In this document: positions 45,101 to 53,230 of the stretch, piece after piece
Numbering within the stretch: the stretch's first letter is position 1
How the letters are laid out: every line of letters begins with the position of its first letter
Assembly (NCBI RefSeq): GCF_000744705.1
Contig: NZ_JQML01000001.1
Location: forward strand, 2,418,001 to 2,482,000
DNA from: Streptacidiphilus albus JL83
Lineage (GTDB): Bacteria > Actinomycetota > Actinomycetes > Streptomycetales > Streptomycetaceae
Length of the DNA: 64,000 nt
Direction of reading: 5' to 3'
The notes under the pieces: model-generated
Seen by the model: the letters and a program-made list of their open reading frames with translations, nothing else
Databases searched by the model: none
What the model was told of the DNA's origin: nothing
Translations under genes and position numbers: made by a program

Positions 45101-46450
45101 ATGCTCACCGCCGCCCGCCTGGGCGCCGTCGCGCTGACCGCAGCCGTGCTCACCGGCACCGCCGCGCCCGCGTTCGCCGCCACCGCGTCACCCTCGGGCT
45201 CAGCGTCGCCCTACGCGCTCGTCACCGCCCCCGCCACGGACTCCGTCCTGGCGGCGGCTGCGGCCGCGGCCTCCGCGTCGGCGACCCCCTCCGCCCCGGC
45301 CTCGGCCGCCCTGCCCGCCGGGCTCTACGGCCAGGCCGACCCCACCTACGACGGCGTCTTCCGGCAGGGCCTCAGCCTGCTGGCGCTGCACACGGAGGGC
45401 ATCACCCCGGCCGCCTCGGCGGTCGACTGGCTGACCGGCCAGCAGTGCGCGGACGGCGGCTGGCCGTCCTACAACCCGACCCCGGCCAAGGCCTGCTCGG
45501 CCGCCGCCGAGGACACCAACGCCACCTCGATGGCGGTGCAGGCGCTGGTCGCCCTCGGCGGCCACGACAGCGCCGTGGCCAAGGCGGTGGCCTGGTACAA
45601 GCAGGTGCAGAACAACGACGGCGGCTGGTCCTACAACCCCGGCACCGCCAGCGACGCCAACTCGACCGGGCTGGTCGTCTCCGCCCTGCTGGCCGCCAAG
45701 GCCGACCCGGCGACGGTCGTCAAGGGCGGGCACAGCGCCATCGCCGGACTGGACTCCTTCCAGCTCGGCTGCTCCGCGCCCAAGGCCGACCAGGGCGCCT
45801 TCGCCTACCAGCCGAACAAGAACGGGTCGCTGACCGCCAACAACGCCGCCTCGGTGCAGGCCGCCCTCGCCATCGGCGGCGGGTTCCTGCCCGTCACCGA
45901 CCCGGCCGCGGCGTCCTCCGCCCAGCCGTCCGCGACCTGCTCGGACGCGATGCGCTCGGCCTCGCAGTACCTGTCGGCGCAGCTCGGCGCCGACGGCGGG
46001 CACCTCACCGCTCCGCTGGCCGGCTCCTCCACCCCGGCCCCCGACTACAACGACACCGCCTGGGCCGCGCTCTCGCTCGCCAACAACGGCTGGCCCGCCC
46101 CGGCGAAGACCGCCGTCGAGTGGCTGCGGCAGAACGGCGAGGCCTGGATCCAGGGCAGCACCGGCCAGGCCTCCCCGGCCGCGCTCGCCCTGCTGATCCT
46201 GGACGCCAAGGCCACCGGCCTGGACCCGCACTCCTTCGGCACCACCGACCTGGTCTCCCAGCTGGTCGCCACCGGCCCCACCCCGGCCGCCGTCCCTGCC
46301 GCGAGCGCCGCCACCGGCGCCCCGACCGCCGCCGCGAAGAAGTCCGGCAGCGGCGGCCCCAACTGGCTGATCTTCGGCGTGCTGTTCGTCGCCGCCGTCG
46401 GCGGCGGGATCCTGATCAGCTACAACCGGGCCAAGGGCAAGCGCTCATGA
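45101..46450 (+). CDS. Transcobalamin-like surface protein, membrane-anchored
   Basis: The product is 449 residues. A Sec signal (LGAVALTAAVLTGTAAPAFA) with an AxA cleavage site opens the protein. An alpha/alpha toroid follows, with repeated GGW motifs (QQCADGGWPSYNPTPAKA and NDGGWSYNPGTASDANSTG), related to the intrinsic factor/transcobalamin and squalene-cyclase-like fold. The end is a Ser/Gly linker, one transmembrane helix (WLIFGVLFVAAVGGGILISY) and a basic tail, so the domain sits on the outer face of the membrane. The cobalamin riboswitch upstream and the ECF transporter downstream imply that it captures cobalamin or a corrinoid. Binding itself is unproven. Confidence 0.8.
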   Translation: MLTAARLGAVALTAAVLTGTAAPAFAATASPSGSASPYALVTAPATDSVLAAAAAAASASATPSAPASAALPAGLYGQADPTYDGVFRQGLSLLALHTEGITPAASAVDWLTGQQCADGGWPSYNPTPAKACSAAAEDTNATSMAVQALVALGGHDSAVAKAVAWYKQVQNNDGGWSYNPGTASDANSTGLVVSALLAAKADPATVVKGGHSAIAGLDSFQLGCSAPKADQGAFAYQPNKNGSLTANNAASVQAALAIGGGFLPVTDPAAASSAQPSATCSDAMRSASQYLSAQLGADGGHLTAPLAGSSTPAPDYNDTAWAALSLANNGWPAPAKTAVEWLRQNGEAWIQGSTGQASPAALALLILDAKATGLDPHSFGTTDLVSQLVATGPTPAAVPAASAATGAPTAAAKKSGSGGPNWLIFGVLFVAAVGGGILISYNRAKGKRS

Positions 46451-47181
46451 CGCTCCGTCACCTCAGTCGGATCCGGCGCCCCGGCCACCTCCGGCGCGGG
46501 CTCACCGTGGCGGTCCTGCTGTCGGCCGCCGCGCTGCTCGGCATCGGCCCGGCCGCTGCCAGCAGCTACCGCTACTGGTCGTTCTGGGAGGGCTCCGGCA
46601 GCGGCTGGACCTACCAGCAGTCCGGACCCAACACCTTCGTCCCGGCCGACGGCTCGGTCGACGGCTGGCGCTTCGGCGTCAGCGCGGACAGCAGCGCGGC
46701 CGAGAAGCCGCGCAGCGCCCCGGACTTCGCCGCCGCCTGCGCCCACACCCCGGCGGTGAGCGGCAAGAAGCGCGTCGCCGTGGTGATCGACTACGGGACG
46801 GCGGCCGACTCCGGCAGCAACGCCACTCCCCCGGCCGAGCTGACGCTCTGCGCCACGCTGGCCGAGGACGCCAGCTCGGCGCAGCTGCTGGCACAGGTGT
46901 CGCCGCCGCTCCGGTACGACAGCAACGGCATCCTGTGCGCCATCACCGGCTACCCGCAGAGCGGTTGCGGCGAGGTGGTCAGCGGCGCTGCGGCCACGGC
47001 CACTGCCACGGCGGCCGACGGGTCGACCGCCGCCACCGCACCATCCGCCACCGCGACCGCGAAGAAGGCCGCGCCGAAGCCGACCAAGTCGAACCCGGCG
47101 GCGCTGGCCATCGGCGTGCTGTTCTTCGGCCTCCTGATCGGCGGCACCCTGGCGATGAACCGCCGCCGCCGCAACCGCTGA
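46447..47181 (+). CDS. SCO2322-family secreted/membrane protein
   Basis: The product is 244 residues, starting at the ATG that overlaps the previous stop (ATGA). A signal peptide (GLTVAVLLSAAALLGIGPAAA) precedes a domain with YRYWSFWEGSGSGWTYQQSG, which is characteristic of the SCO2322 family, and two Cys pairs (ACAHTP and LCATLAED). An Ala/Thr linker and a C-terminal helix (ALAIGVLFFGLLIGGTLAM) anchor it to the membrane with an RRRRNR tail. Function is unknown. It travels with the transcobalamin-like and ECF genes and may assist corrinoid delivery. Confidence 0.8.
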   Translation: MTLRHLSRIRRPGHLRRGLTVAVLLSAAALLGIGPAAASSYRYWSFWEGSGSGWTYQQSGPNTFVPADGSVDGWRFGVSADSSAAEKPRSAPDFAAACAHTPAVSGKKRVAVVIDYGTAADSGSNATPPAELTLCATLAEDASSAQLLAQVSPPLRYDSNGILCAITGYPQSGCGEVVSGAAATATATAADGSTAATAPSATATAKKAAPKPTKSNPAALAIGVLFFGLLIGGTLAMNRRRRNR

Positions 47182-47224
47182 GCCCAGCCGCCCGGCTGCT
47201 CGGCGCGGCCGCTCGCGCCGCCCG

Positions 47225-47262
47225 CCGTCCACCGCCCGGGGTTCGCCCCGGGCGGTGGACGG
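47225..47262. terminator. Intra-operon hairpin between SCO2322-like and EcfT genes
   Basis: CCGTCCACCGCCCGGGG (47225-47241) pairs perfectly over 17 bp with 47246-47262 around a TTCG tetraloop. It lies inside the B12 gene cluster, 43 bp after the surface-protein gene and 43 bp before the EcfT gene. It may act as a partial terminator or as an mRNA end-stabiliser, letting surface proteins be made in excess of the transporter. Confidence 0.8.
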
Positions 47263-47305
47263 CAGTCCCCGTCTTCCCCTCTCCCCAGCAACTGGACGTC
47301 CCCCC

Positions 47306-48433
47306 ATGCCCGTTACGCCGCCCATCCGGCACCTGCACCCGGGCGCCTGGTGGTTGTGGGCCCTGGGCCTGGCCACCGCCGCCTCGCGCACCACCAACCC
47401 GTTCCTGCTGCTGCTGATCGCGGCCGTGGCCGGGTTCGTGGTCGCCGCCCGGCGCACCGACGCGCCCTGGGCGCGGGCCTACGGCGCCTTCCTGAAACTG
47501 GGGTTGGTGGTCCTGGGGATCAGGATGCTGTTCTTCGTGGTCCTCGGCGGGGACGTGCCCGGGACCCACGTCCTGATCACCCTCCCGCAACTGCCGCTGC
47601 CGCACTGGGCCCAGGGCGTCCGGATCGGCGGACCGATCACCCTCGAAGGGCTGCTCTTCGCGCTCTACCAGGCGATGATGCTGGCCGTCCTGCTGGCCTG
47701 CATCGGCGCCGCCAACGCCCTGGCCAACCCGGCCCGGCTGCTGCGCTCGCTGCCCGGCGCGCTCTACGAGGCCGGCGTCGCCGTGGTCGTCGCGCTCACC
47801 TTCGCCCCGAACCTGGTCGCCGACGTCCAGCGGCTGCGCGCCGCGCGCCGGCTGCGCGGCCGGACCGAGCGGGGCGCGCGGGCGCTGCTCACCGTCGGCA
47901 TCCCGGTGCTGGAGAGCGCCCTCGAACGCTCGGTCAGCCTGGCCGCCGCGATGGACACCCGGGGCTTCGGTCGCACCGCCGACGTCCCGGCCGCCGTCCG
48001 CCGCACCACGGCCGCGCTGACGCTGGCCGGACTGCTGGGCGTCTGCGTCGCGGTCTACGGGCTGCTCGGCGCGGACGGCACCGCCTGGGCGCTGCCGCTG
48101 CTCGCCCTCGGCACGCTCGCGGCGGTGGCCGGACTGGCCCTGGGCGGACGCCGGGCCGTGCGCAGCCGCTACCGTCCCGACCCGTGGGGCCTGCGCGAAT
48201 GGCTGGTCGCCGGATCCGGGGCGGCGGTCGCGGCGGTCATGGTGACGCTCGGCCCCGGCTACACGGACGCCCTGAACCCGCCGGTCGTCCCGCTCGCCGT
48301 GCCGCTGCTGCCGCTGCTGCCGGCCCTGGCCATCGCCGTCGGCCTGCTGCCCGCGCTGGCGGCCCCGCTCCCGCCCCGCCCGGCCCCGCCGTCGACCACC
48401 GCCCGCTCCTCCGGTCCGAAGGACAGCCGATGA
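47306..48433 (+). CDS. ECF transporter transmembrane component EcfT
   Basis: The product is 375 residues from ATG 47306. Multiple membrane helices are visible (for example NPFLLLLIAAVAGFVVAA and LYQAMMLAVLLACIGAANAL). The two Ala-Arg-Gly coupling motifs of EcfT/CbiQ proteins can be seen as RLRAARRLRGRTERG and AAAMDTRGFGRTADV. It transmits ATPase motion to the substrate-binding S component. The C-terminal hydrophobic stretch is longer than usual, with about four extra helices. The stop overlaps the EcfA start (ATGA). Confidence 0.9.
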   Translation: MPVTPPIRHLHPGAWWLWALGLATAASRTTNPFLLLLIAAVAGFVVAARRTDAPWARAYGAFLKLGLVVLGIRMLFFVVLGGDVPGTHVLITLPQLPLPHWAQGVRIGGPITLEGLLFALYQAMMLAVLLACIGAANALANPARLLRSLPGALYEAGVAVVVALTFAPNLVADVQRLRAARRLRGRTERGARALLTVGIPVLESALERSVSLAAAMDTRGFGRTADVPAAVRRTTAALTLAGLLGVCVAVYGLLGADGTAWALPLLALGTLAAVAGLALGGRRAVRSRYRPDPWGLREWLVAGSGAAVAAVMVTLGPGYTDALNPPVVPLAVPLLPLLPALAIAVGLLPALAAPLPPRPAPPSTTARSSGPKDSR

Positions 48434-50103
48434 TCACCTTCGAACAGGTCTCCGTCACCTACCAGGACGCCGCCGCCCCGGCCCTCTCCGGCCTCGACCT
48501 CACCGTCCCCGAGGGCGAGCTCTGCCTGCTGGTCGGGCCCTCGGGCGCGGGCAAGTCGACGCTGCTCGGCGCGGTCAGCGGGTTGGTCCCGCACTTCACC
48601 GGCGGAGTGCTGCGCGGCCGGGTCACCGTGGCCGGCCGGGACACCCGCACCCACCGTCCGCGCGACCTCGCCGACGTCGTCGGCACCGTCGGCCAGGACC
48701 CGCTGGGACACTTCGTCACCGACACCGTCGAGGACGAACTCGCCTACGGGATGGAGTCGCTGGGCCTGCCGCCGGAGGTGATGCGGCGCCGGGTCGAGGA
48801 GACCCTGGACCTGCTGGGCCTGGCCGAACTGCGCGACCGCCCGCTCGCCACGCTCTCCGGCGGACAGCAGCAGCGGGTGGCCATCGGCTCGGTGCTGACG
48901 GTCCAGCCGAAGGTGCTGGTACTGGACGAGCCCACCTCGGCACTGGACCCCGGCGCGGCGGAGGAGGTGCTGGCCGTGCTGCAGCGGCTGGTCCACGACC
49001 TCGGCACCACCGTGCTGCTCGCCGAGCACCGGCTGGAACGCGTGCTCCAGTACGCCGACCAGGTCATCCTGCTGCCGGGCGACGGAAGGCCGCCGGTCCT
49101 CGGCGGGCCGGCCGAGGTGATGGCGGTCTCGCCGGTCCATCCGCCGGTCGTCGCGCTCGGACGGGCGGCCGGCTGGACACCGCTGCCGCTCTCGGTCCGC
49201 GACGCCCGCCGCCGGGCCGCGCCGCTGCGCGCGCTGCTCGCCGGACGGACCCCGGCCGCCGCCCCGCTCCCGTCGACGGCGGCCGCGCCGGTGGCGACGG
49301 TCGCCGCGCTCGCCGTCCGCCGGGGCGCCGTGGACGCGCTGCGCCGGGTCGACCTCGCCCTCCGGCCCGGCGAGGTCGTCGCGCTGATGGGCCGCAACGG
49401 CTCGGGCAAGTCCACCCTGCTCGGCTCACTGGTCGGCCTGCACGCCCCGACCGGCGGCCGGATCGACGTCGGCGGCCTCACCCCGCACCGGGTCAGGCCG
49501 GTGCAGCTGCTGCCGCTGGTCGGCCTGGTCCCGCAGGAGCCCCGCGACCTGCTCTACTGCGACACCGTCCGGGCCGAGTGCGCGGCGGCCGACCAGGACA
49601 CCGGCTCCCCGGCCGGCACCTGCCGGGCGCTGGTCGAACGGCTGTTGCCCGGCATCCCCGGGACCACCCATCCGCGCGACCTGTCCGAGGGCCAGCGGCT
49701 GACCCTCGCCCTGGCCGTCATCCTCACCGCCCGCCCGGCGCTGATCCTGCTGGACGAGCCCACCCGGGGCCTGGACTACGCGGCGAAGGCGCGGCTGGTC
49801 GAGATCCTGCGCGAGTTGGCCGCCGAGGGCCACGCGGTGCTGCTGGCCACCCACGACGTCGAGCTCGCCGCCGAACTGGCGCACCGCACGGTCATCCTGG
49901 CCGAGGGCGAGATCGTCGCCGACGGCCCGACCCCGGAGGTCGTGGTCTCCTCCCCGGCCTTCGCCCCGCAGGTCGCCAAGGTGCTCAATCCGGAGCCCTG
50001 GCTGACCGTCAGCCAGGTAGCCGCCGCGCTCGCCGCGCCCGCGAGCGAGACTGCGAACGGGACTGCGAACGAGAGCGAGACCGAGCCGGAGGTCGCGCCG
50101 TGA
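48430..50103 (+). CDS. ECF transporter ATPase, fused EcfA-EcfA'
   Basis: The product is 557 residues with two ABC domains. The first has Walker A LVGPSGAGKSTLLGAVSG, Q-loop GTVGQDPLGHF, signature LSGGQQQRVAIG and Walker B VLVLDEPTSAL. The second has Walker A MGRNGSGKSTLLGSLVG, signature LSEGQRLTLALA and Walker B LILLDEPTRGLDY. In the second signature the usual LSGGQ is LSEGQ. The two halves correspond to the EcfA heterodimer of other ECF systems. It powers cobalamin or corrinoid uptake with EcfT and the S component, with stop and start overlaps on both sides. Confidence 0.93.
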   Translation: MITFEQVSVTYQDAAAPALSGLDLTVPEGELCLLVGPSGAGKSTLLGAVSGLVPHFTGGVLRGRVTVAGRDTRTHRPRDLADVVGTVGQDPLGHFVTDTVEDELAYGMESLGLPPEVMRRRVEETLDLLGLAELRDRPLATLSGGQQQRVAIGSVLTVQPKVLVLDEPTSALDPGAAEEVLAVLQRLVHDLGTTVLLAEHRLERVLQYADQVILLPGDGRPPVLGGPAEVMAVSPVHPPVVALGRAAGWTPLPLSVRDARRRAAPLRALLAGRTPAAAPLPSTAAAPVATVAALAVRRGAVDALRRVDLALRPGEVVALMGRNGSGKSTLLGSLVGLHAPTGGRIDVGGLTPHRVRPVQLLPLVGLVPQEPRDLLYCDTVRAECAAADQDTGSPAGTCRALVERLLPGIPGTTHPRDLSEGQRLTLALAVILTARPALILLDEPTRGLDYAAKARLVEILRELAAEGHAVLLATHDVELAAELAHRTVILAEGEIVADGPTPEVVVSSPAFAPQVAKVLNPEPWLTVSQVAAALAAPASETANGTANESETEPEVAP

Positions 50104-50957
50104 CCACCTCCATCGCCTCGGCCCTCGCCCGCCCGGTCCCGCTGGGCCGCCGCTCGACGGTGATGCTGCTGCTGACCACCGCCGTCGGCGTCGCCGCCTT
50201 CGGCTGGCCGCTGCTGGCCCGGCCCACCTCCAGCCTGGCCCACTCCACCGACGCCCCCTGGCTGTTCGCCGGACTGCTGCCGCTGCTGCTCGCGGTCGTG
50301 GTCGCGCAGATCGCCGAGGGCCGGGTCACCACCGGCGGCCAGGCCGGGCTGGAGGCCAAGTCCATCGCCCTGCTCGGCGTCCTCGCCGCCGCCGGAGCGG
50401 CGCTGCGCCCGCTCGGCGCCGGCACCGCCGGTCTCGAACCGCAGTTCTTCCTGATGGTCCTGTCCGGACGGGTGCTCGGCCCCGGCTTCGGCTTCGTCCT
50501 GGGCAACATCTCGATGTTCGCCTCCGCACTGCTCACCGGCGGTGTCGGCCCCTGGCTGCCGTTCCAGATGCTCGCCATGGGCTGGGTCTGCCTGGGCGCG
50601 GGGCTGCTCCCCCGCCCGGCCGAGCTGCGCGGACGCCGCGAGCTGTGGATGCTGGCGCTCTACGGCGCGGTCTCGGCCGAGCTGTACGGGCTGGTGATGG
50701 ACCTCCAGGGCTGGCCCTACATCCTCGGCATGGGCACCGGCGTCTCCTTCGTCCCCGGTGCCCCGCTCCACGCCAACCTGCTCCGCTTCCTGGCCTACCA
50801 CTTCACCACCGCGATGGGCTGGGACATCCCGCGCAGCGTGCTCACCGCCGTCCTCTGCCTCAGCCTCGGCGCGCCCCTGCTGCACGCCCTCCGCCGGGCC
50901 TCCCGCCGCGCCGCGTTCGCCGCGTCGGCCGCCTTCGAGCCGCCGGAGCCGGGGTGA
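50100..50957 (+). CDS. ECF transporter S component, likely corrinoid-specific
   Basis: The product is 285 residues from GTG 50100, overlapping the EcfA stop. Six hydrophobic segments are visible, including VMLLLTTAVGVAAFGWPLLA and LFAGLLPLLLAVVVAQIAEG. EPQFFLMVLSGRVLGPGFGF and GNISMFASALLTGGVGPWLP resemble the substrate-cavity regions of S components. Substrate specificity cannot be read from the sequence, but the upstream cobalamin riboswitch and transcobalamin-like protein make cobalamin or a precursor by far the most likely ligand. Confidence 0.87.
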   Translation: MTTSIASALARPVPLGRRSTVMLLLTTAVGVAAFGWPLLARPTSSLAHSTDAPWLFAGLLPLLLAVVVAQIAEGRVTTGGQAGLEAKSIALLGVLAAAGAALRPLGAGTAGLEPQFFLMVLSGRVLGPGFGFVLGNISMFASALLTGGVGPWLPFQMLAMGWVCLGAGLLPRPAELRGRRELWMLALYGAVSAELYGLVMDLQGWPYILGMGTGVSFVPGAPLHANLLRFLAYHFTTAMGWDIPRSVLTAVLCLSLGAPLLHALRRASRRAAFAASAAFEPPEPG

Positions 50958-50971
50958 CCCCCCTGCGGGGA

Positions 50972-50996
50972 ACTTGTCCAGTTTTTCCGGACAACT
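50972..50996. promoter_or_regulatory. Inverted repeat ahead of the GNAT gene
   Basis: ACTTGTCC and GGACAACT frame AGTTTTTCC, giving TTGTCC-N9-GGACAA symmetry 14 bp before the GNAT start. It overlaps the likely -10/RBS zone, so it could be an operator. The regulator is unknown. Confidence 0.4.
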
Positions 50997-51009
50997 GCGC
51001 TTCTCTAGG

Positions 51010-51657
51010 ATGATCACCATGGACCGCCCAGCCGCCCGAACCCCGCACCCGCTGCTGCGCATCCTGCTGGAGGCCGCCGACAACCGCTTCCCGCCGGTCG
51101 ACGGCGGCGTGACCGTACTGCCCGGCCTCGGCCGGGGCCTGTCCTGCTCGGTCGCCTTCACCGGCCACGCCGTGGTCGCGACCGACCGCCCCGAGGCCGA
51201 GGTGCTGGCGCAGCGCCCGGACGGCTACGGCCGGTCGATGGGGCCGGACTTCCTCCGCTGGCTGGCCGGACCGGACACGGTCATCGGCGAGGTCGACGTC
51301 GTCCTGGCCGCACGCGGCACCGGCGGTCCTTCCGAACTCGCACTGCGGCACGATGTCGAGGACCATCCCCGGGTCCGCTACGCCCGCAGCGTCCGTACCC
51401 GGGTCGAGGTCCACGGCGACGAGCGCGGCTTCGTCACCCTCGCCGACGGCCTCGCCGGACGCCGCGAGTTCAGCATCGAGCTGGGGCTGCCCGGCCGGGG
51501 CCACGGCCGCTCGCTGCTGACCGACGCACTGACCCTGGTCCCCGAGGGCGAGCCGGTCTTCGCCGCCGTCTCCCCCGGCAACGCCCGCTCCCTCCGCGCC
51601 TTCCTCGCCGCCGGCTTCACCCCGATCGGCAGCGAGTCCCTCATCCGCCCGGCCTGA
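51010..51657 (+). CDS. GNAT-family N-acetyltransferase-like protein
   Basis: The product is 215 residues from ATG 51010 (a second ATG at 51019 is equally possible). The C-terminal half shows a GNAT core: RREFSIELGLPGRGHGRSLL contains the acetyl-CoA loop (G-x-G-x-G-R), followed by the FAAVSPGNARSLRAFLAAGF helix and PIGSESLI. The N-terminal half is atypical and may define the substrate. It follows the ECF operon after 52 bp but has its own palindrome, so it is probably a separate unit. Confidence 0.75.
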   Translation: MITMDRPAARTPHPLLRILLEAADNRFPPVDGGVTVLPGLGRGLSCSVAFTGHAVVATDRPEAEVLAQRPDGYGRSMGPDFLRWLAGPDTVIGEVDVVLAARGTGGPSELALRHDVEDHPRVRYARSVRTRVEVHGDERGFVTLADGLAGRREFSIELGLPGRGHGRSLLTDALTLVPEGEPVFAAVSPGNARSLRAFLAAGFTPIGSESLIRPA

Positions 51658-51907
51658 GGAGGGGCAGCCGGATGCCCGTCGACGTCTTCGCGCCCGGAGG
51701 CCGCACCAGGCCGCTCAGAACCCGGCGCTTCCGGCAGCCGTCATGCTGCGCGCCGCTGACGCCTCACTCGGAGGAAGCGGGCGCCACAACCGGTCCTGCA
51801 CGGTCGGCCGTCGTGGCCGGGGCCCCTGGCAGCCGTGAACCCAGGGGCGTGGATGCGGTCAGGTCCTGACGACTCGGACCGCCGGGCCGCAGAGCTGCTG
51901 CAGGTCC
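51658..51907. other. Intergenic region with a weak hairpin
   Basis: No gene is evident in these 250 bp. GCCCCTGG (51822-51829) and CCAGGGGC (51841-51848) form an 8-bp hairpin. It could terminate transcription from the convergent GNAT and AraC-type genes. Confidence 0.5.
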
Positions 51908-52711
51908 TCAGGGCGCCCGGGCCGCCGTGTTCGCGTAGCGGCCCGGGGTGGTGCCGACGACGCGCTTGAAGTGGCGGGTGAGGTGGGACTGGTCGTAGAA
52001 GCCGGCGGCGGTGGCCACCTCGCGCGCGGGTCGGCCCTCCAGCAGCAGCCGGCGGGCCAGGTCGACCCGGCGGGAGACCAGGTACTGGTGCGGGGCGAGG
52101 CCGAAGACACCGCCGAACGCCCGTACCAGGTGCGCGGGATGGGTGTGCAGCAGGCGCGCGGCCTCGTCCAGGGCGATGCCCTCGGTCAGCCGATCGTCGA
52201 GGAGGTCGCGCAGGTTGCGGGCGACGCCCCGGTCGGGCACGGCGCGGCCGAAGGCCGGGCTGGGGCGCAGCCACCCGCGCAGCCGCTCGCCAATGAGGGC
52301 CAGCCGGCTCTCCGCCTCGAACTCGTCGCCCCGGTTCGCCAGGGCCGTGTGCAGCTGGCCGACCTGTCGGCGCAGCACGGGGTCGATGATGTCCGGCGCG
52401 TCCACCGCCGGACCGATGAAGCGCTCGTCCAACTGCGTCAGGTCGAGGTAGACCACCCGCTTGCGGAAGCCGTGGTCGGTGGCGGGTGAGCCGTTGTGCG
52501 GGACCTGCGGCGGAAGCAGGCTGACCGTGTCGTTCGGCGTGCCGCGCCGGTGGCGGTCCAGGTCGTAGCGGACCGCGCCGTCGTCGACGATCAGCAGCGT
52601 CCACGCCTCGTGGACGTGCATGGGGTAGGCGTGCTCGATGAAGTGGGCGTGGAACACCTCCACCACTCCCGCCACCGGAGGGCGCCAGGCCAGGATCTCC
52701 TGCTGGGGCAT
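51908..52711 (-). CDS. AraC-family transcriptional regulator
   Basis: The product is 267 residues from ATG 52711 (an ATG at 52729 adds six). The N-terminal AraC-binding cupin has HAHFIEHAYPMHVHEAWTLL and VSLLPPQVPHNGSPATDHGF. The C-terminal double helix-turn-helix shows GIALDEAARLLHTHPAHLVR and REVATAAGFYDQSHLTRHFK with the RVVGTTPGRYA signature. It is divergent from a DUF2000 gene 52 bp away, a recurring pair in streptomycetes, so it probably controls that gene. Confidence 0.9.
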   Translation of the reverse strand: MPQQEILAWRPPVAGVVEVFHAHFIEHAYPMHVHEAWTLLIVDDGAVRYDLDRHRRGTPNDTVSLLPPQVPHNGSPATDHGFRKRVVYLDLTQLDERFIGPAVDAPDIIDPVLRRQVGQLHTALANRGDEFEAESRLALIGERLRGWLRPSPAFGRAVPDRGVARNLRDLLDDRLTEGIALDEAARLLHTHPAHLVRAFGGVFGLAPHQYLVSRRVDLARRLLLEGRPAREVATAAGFYDQSHLTRHFKRVVGTTPGRYANTAARAP

Positions 52712-52763
52712 CACGCTCAGAACGTACAAGACGGGGCGGGCCCGCAGCCCGCAGTCTCAAGGC

Positions 52764-53201
52764 ATGAGAACCGACAACGAAGAAGCACCGATCCGCTTCG
52801 ACACCAAGATCGCCGTGCTGCTGCGCGACGACCTCGAACCCTGGCAGCGGCTGAACGTCACCGCCTTCCTGGTCAGCGGGCTGGGCACGGCCGTGCCCGA
52901 GGTGGTCGGCGAGCCCTACCGCGATGTCGACGGCGCCGAGTACCTGCCGATGTTCCGTCAACCGGTGCTGGTCTTCCAGGGGTCGAAGGAGACCATGGCC
53001 GCCGCCCACGGCCGGGCCCGCGCGCGTGCGCTGGCGAGCGCCGTGTTCACCTCGGACCTGTTCCGCACGGGCAACGACCGGGACAACCGCGCGGCGGTGC
53101 GAGCCGTCGGCACGGACAGCCTGGACCTGGTCGGACTGGCCGTCCACGGGCCCCGGAACGTGGTGGACAAGGTGCTCAAGGGCGCGCAGATGCACCCCTG
53201 A
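52764..53201 (+). CDS. DUF2000-family protein
   Basis: The product is 145 residues from ATG 52764. It shows the family-like pattern FDTKIAVLLRDDLEPWQRLN, VTAFLVSGLGTAVPEVVGE and FRQPVLVFQGSKETMAAAHG. DUF2000 proteins have a peptidyl-tRNA hydrolase II-like fold, but their function is unknown. The divergent AraC regulator is the likely controller. No signal or membrane segment is seen. Confidence 0.85.
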   Translation: MRTDNEEAPIRFDTKIAVLLRDDLEPWQRLNVTAFLVSGLGTAVPEVVGEPYRDVDGAEYLPMFRQPVLVFQGSKETMAAAHGRARARALASAVFTSDLFRTGNDRDNRAAVRAVGTDSLDLVGLAVHGPRNVVDKVLKGAQMHP

Positions 53202-53230
53202 GCACCACGTCCGTCCCTGGTCACGGGAGG

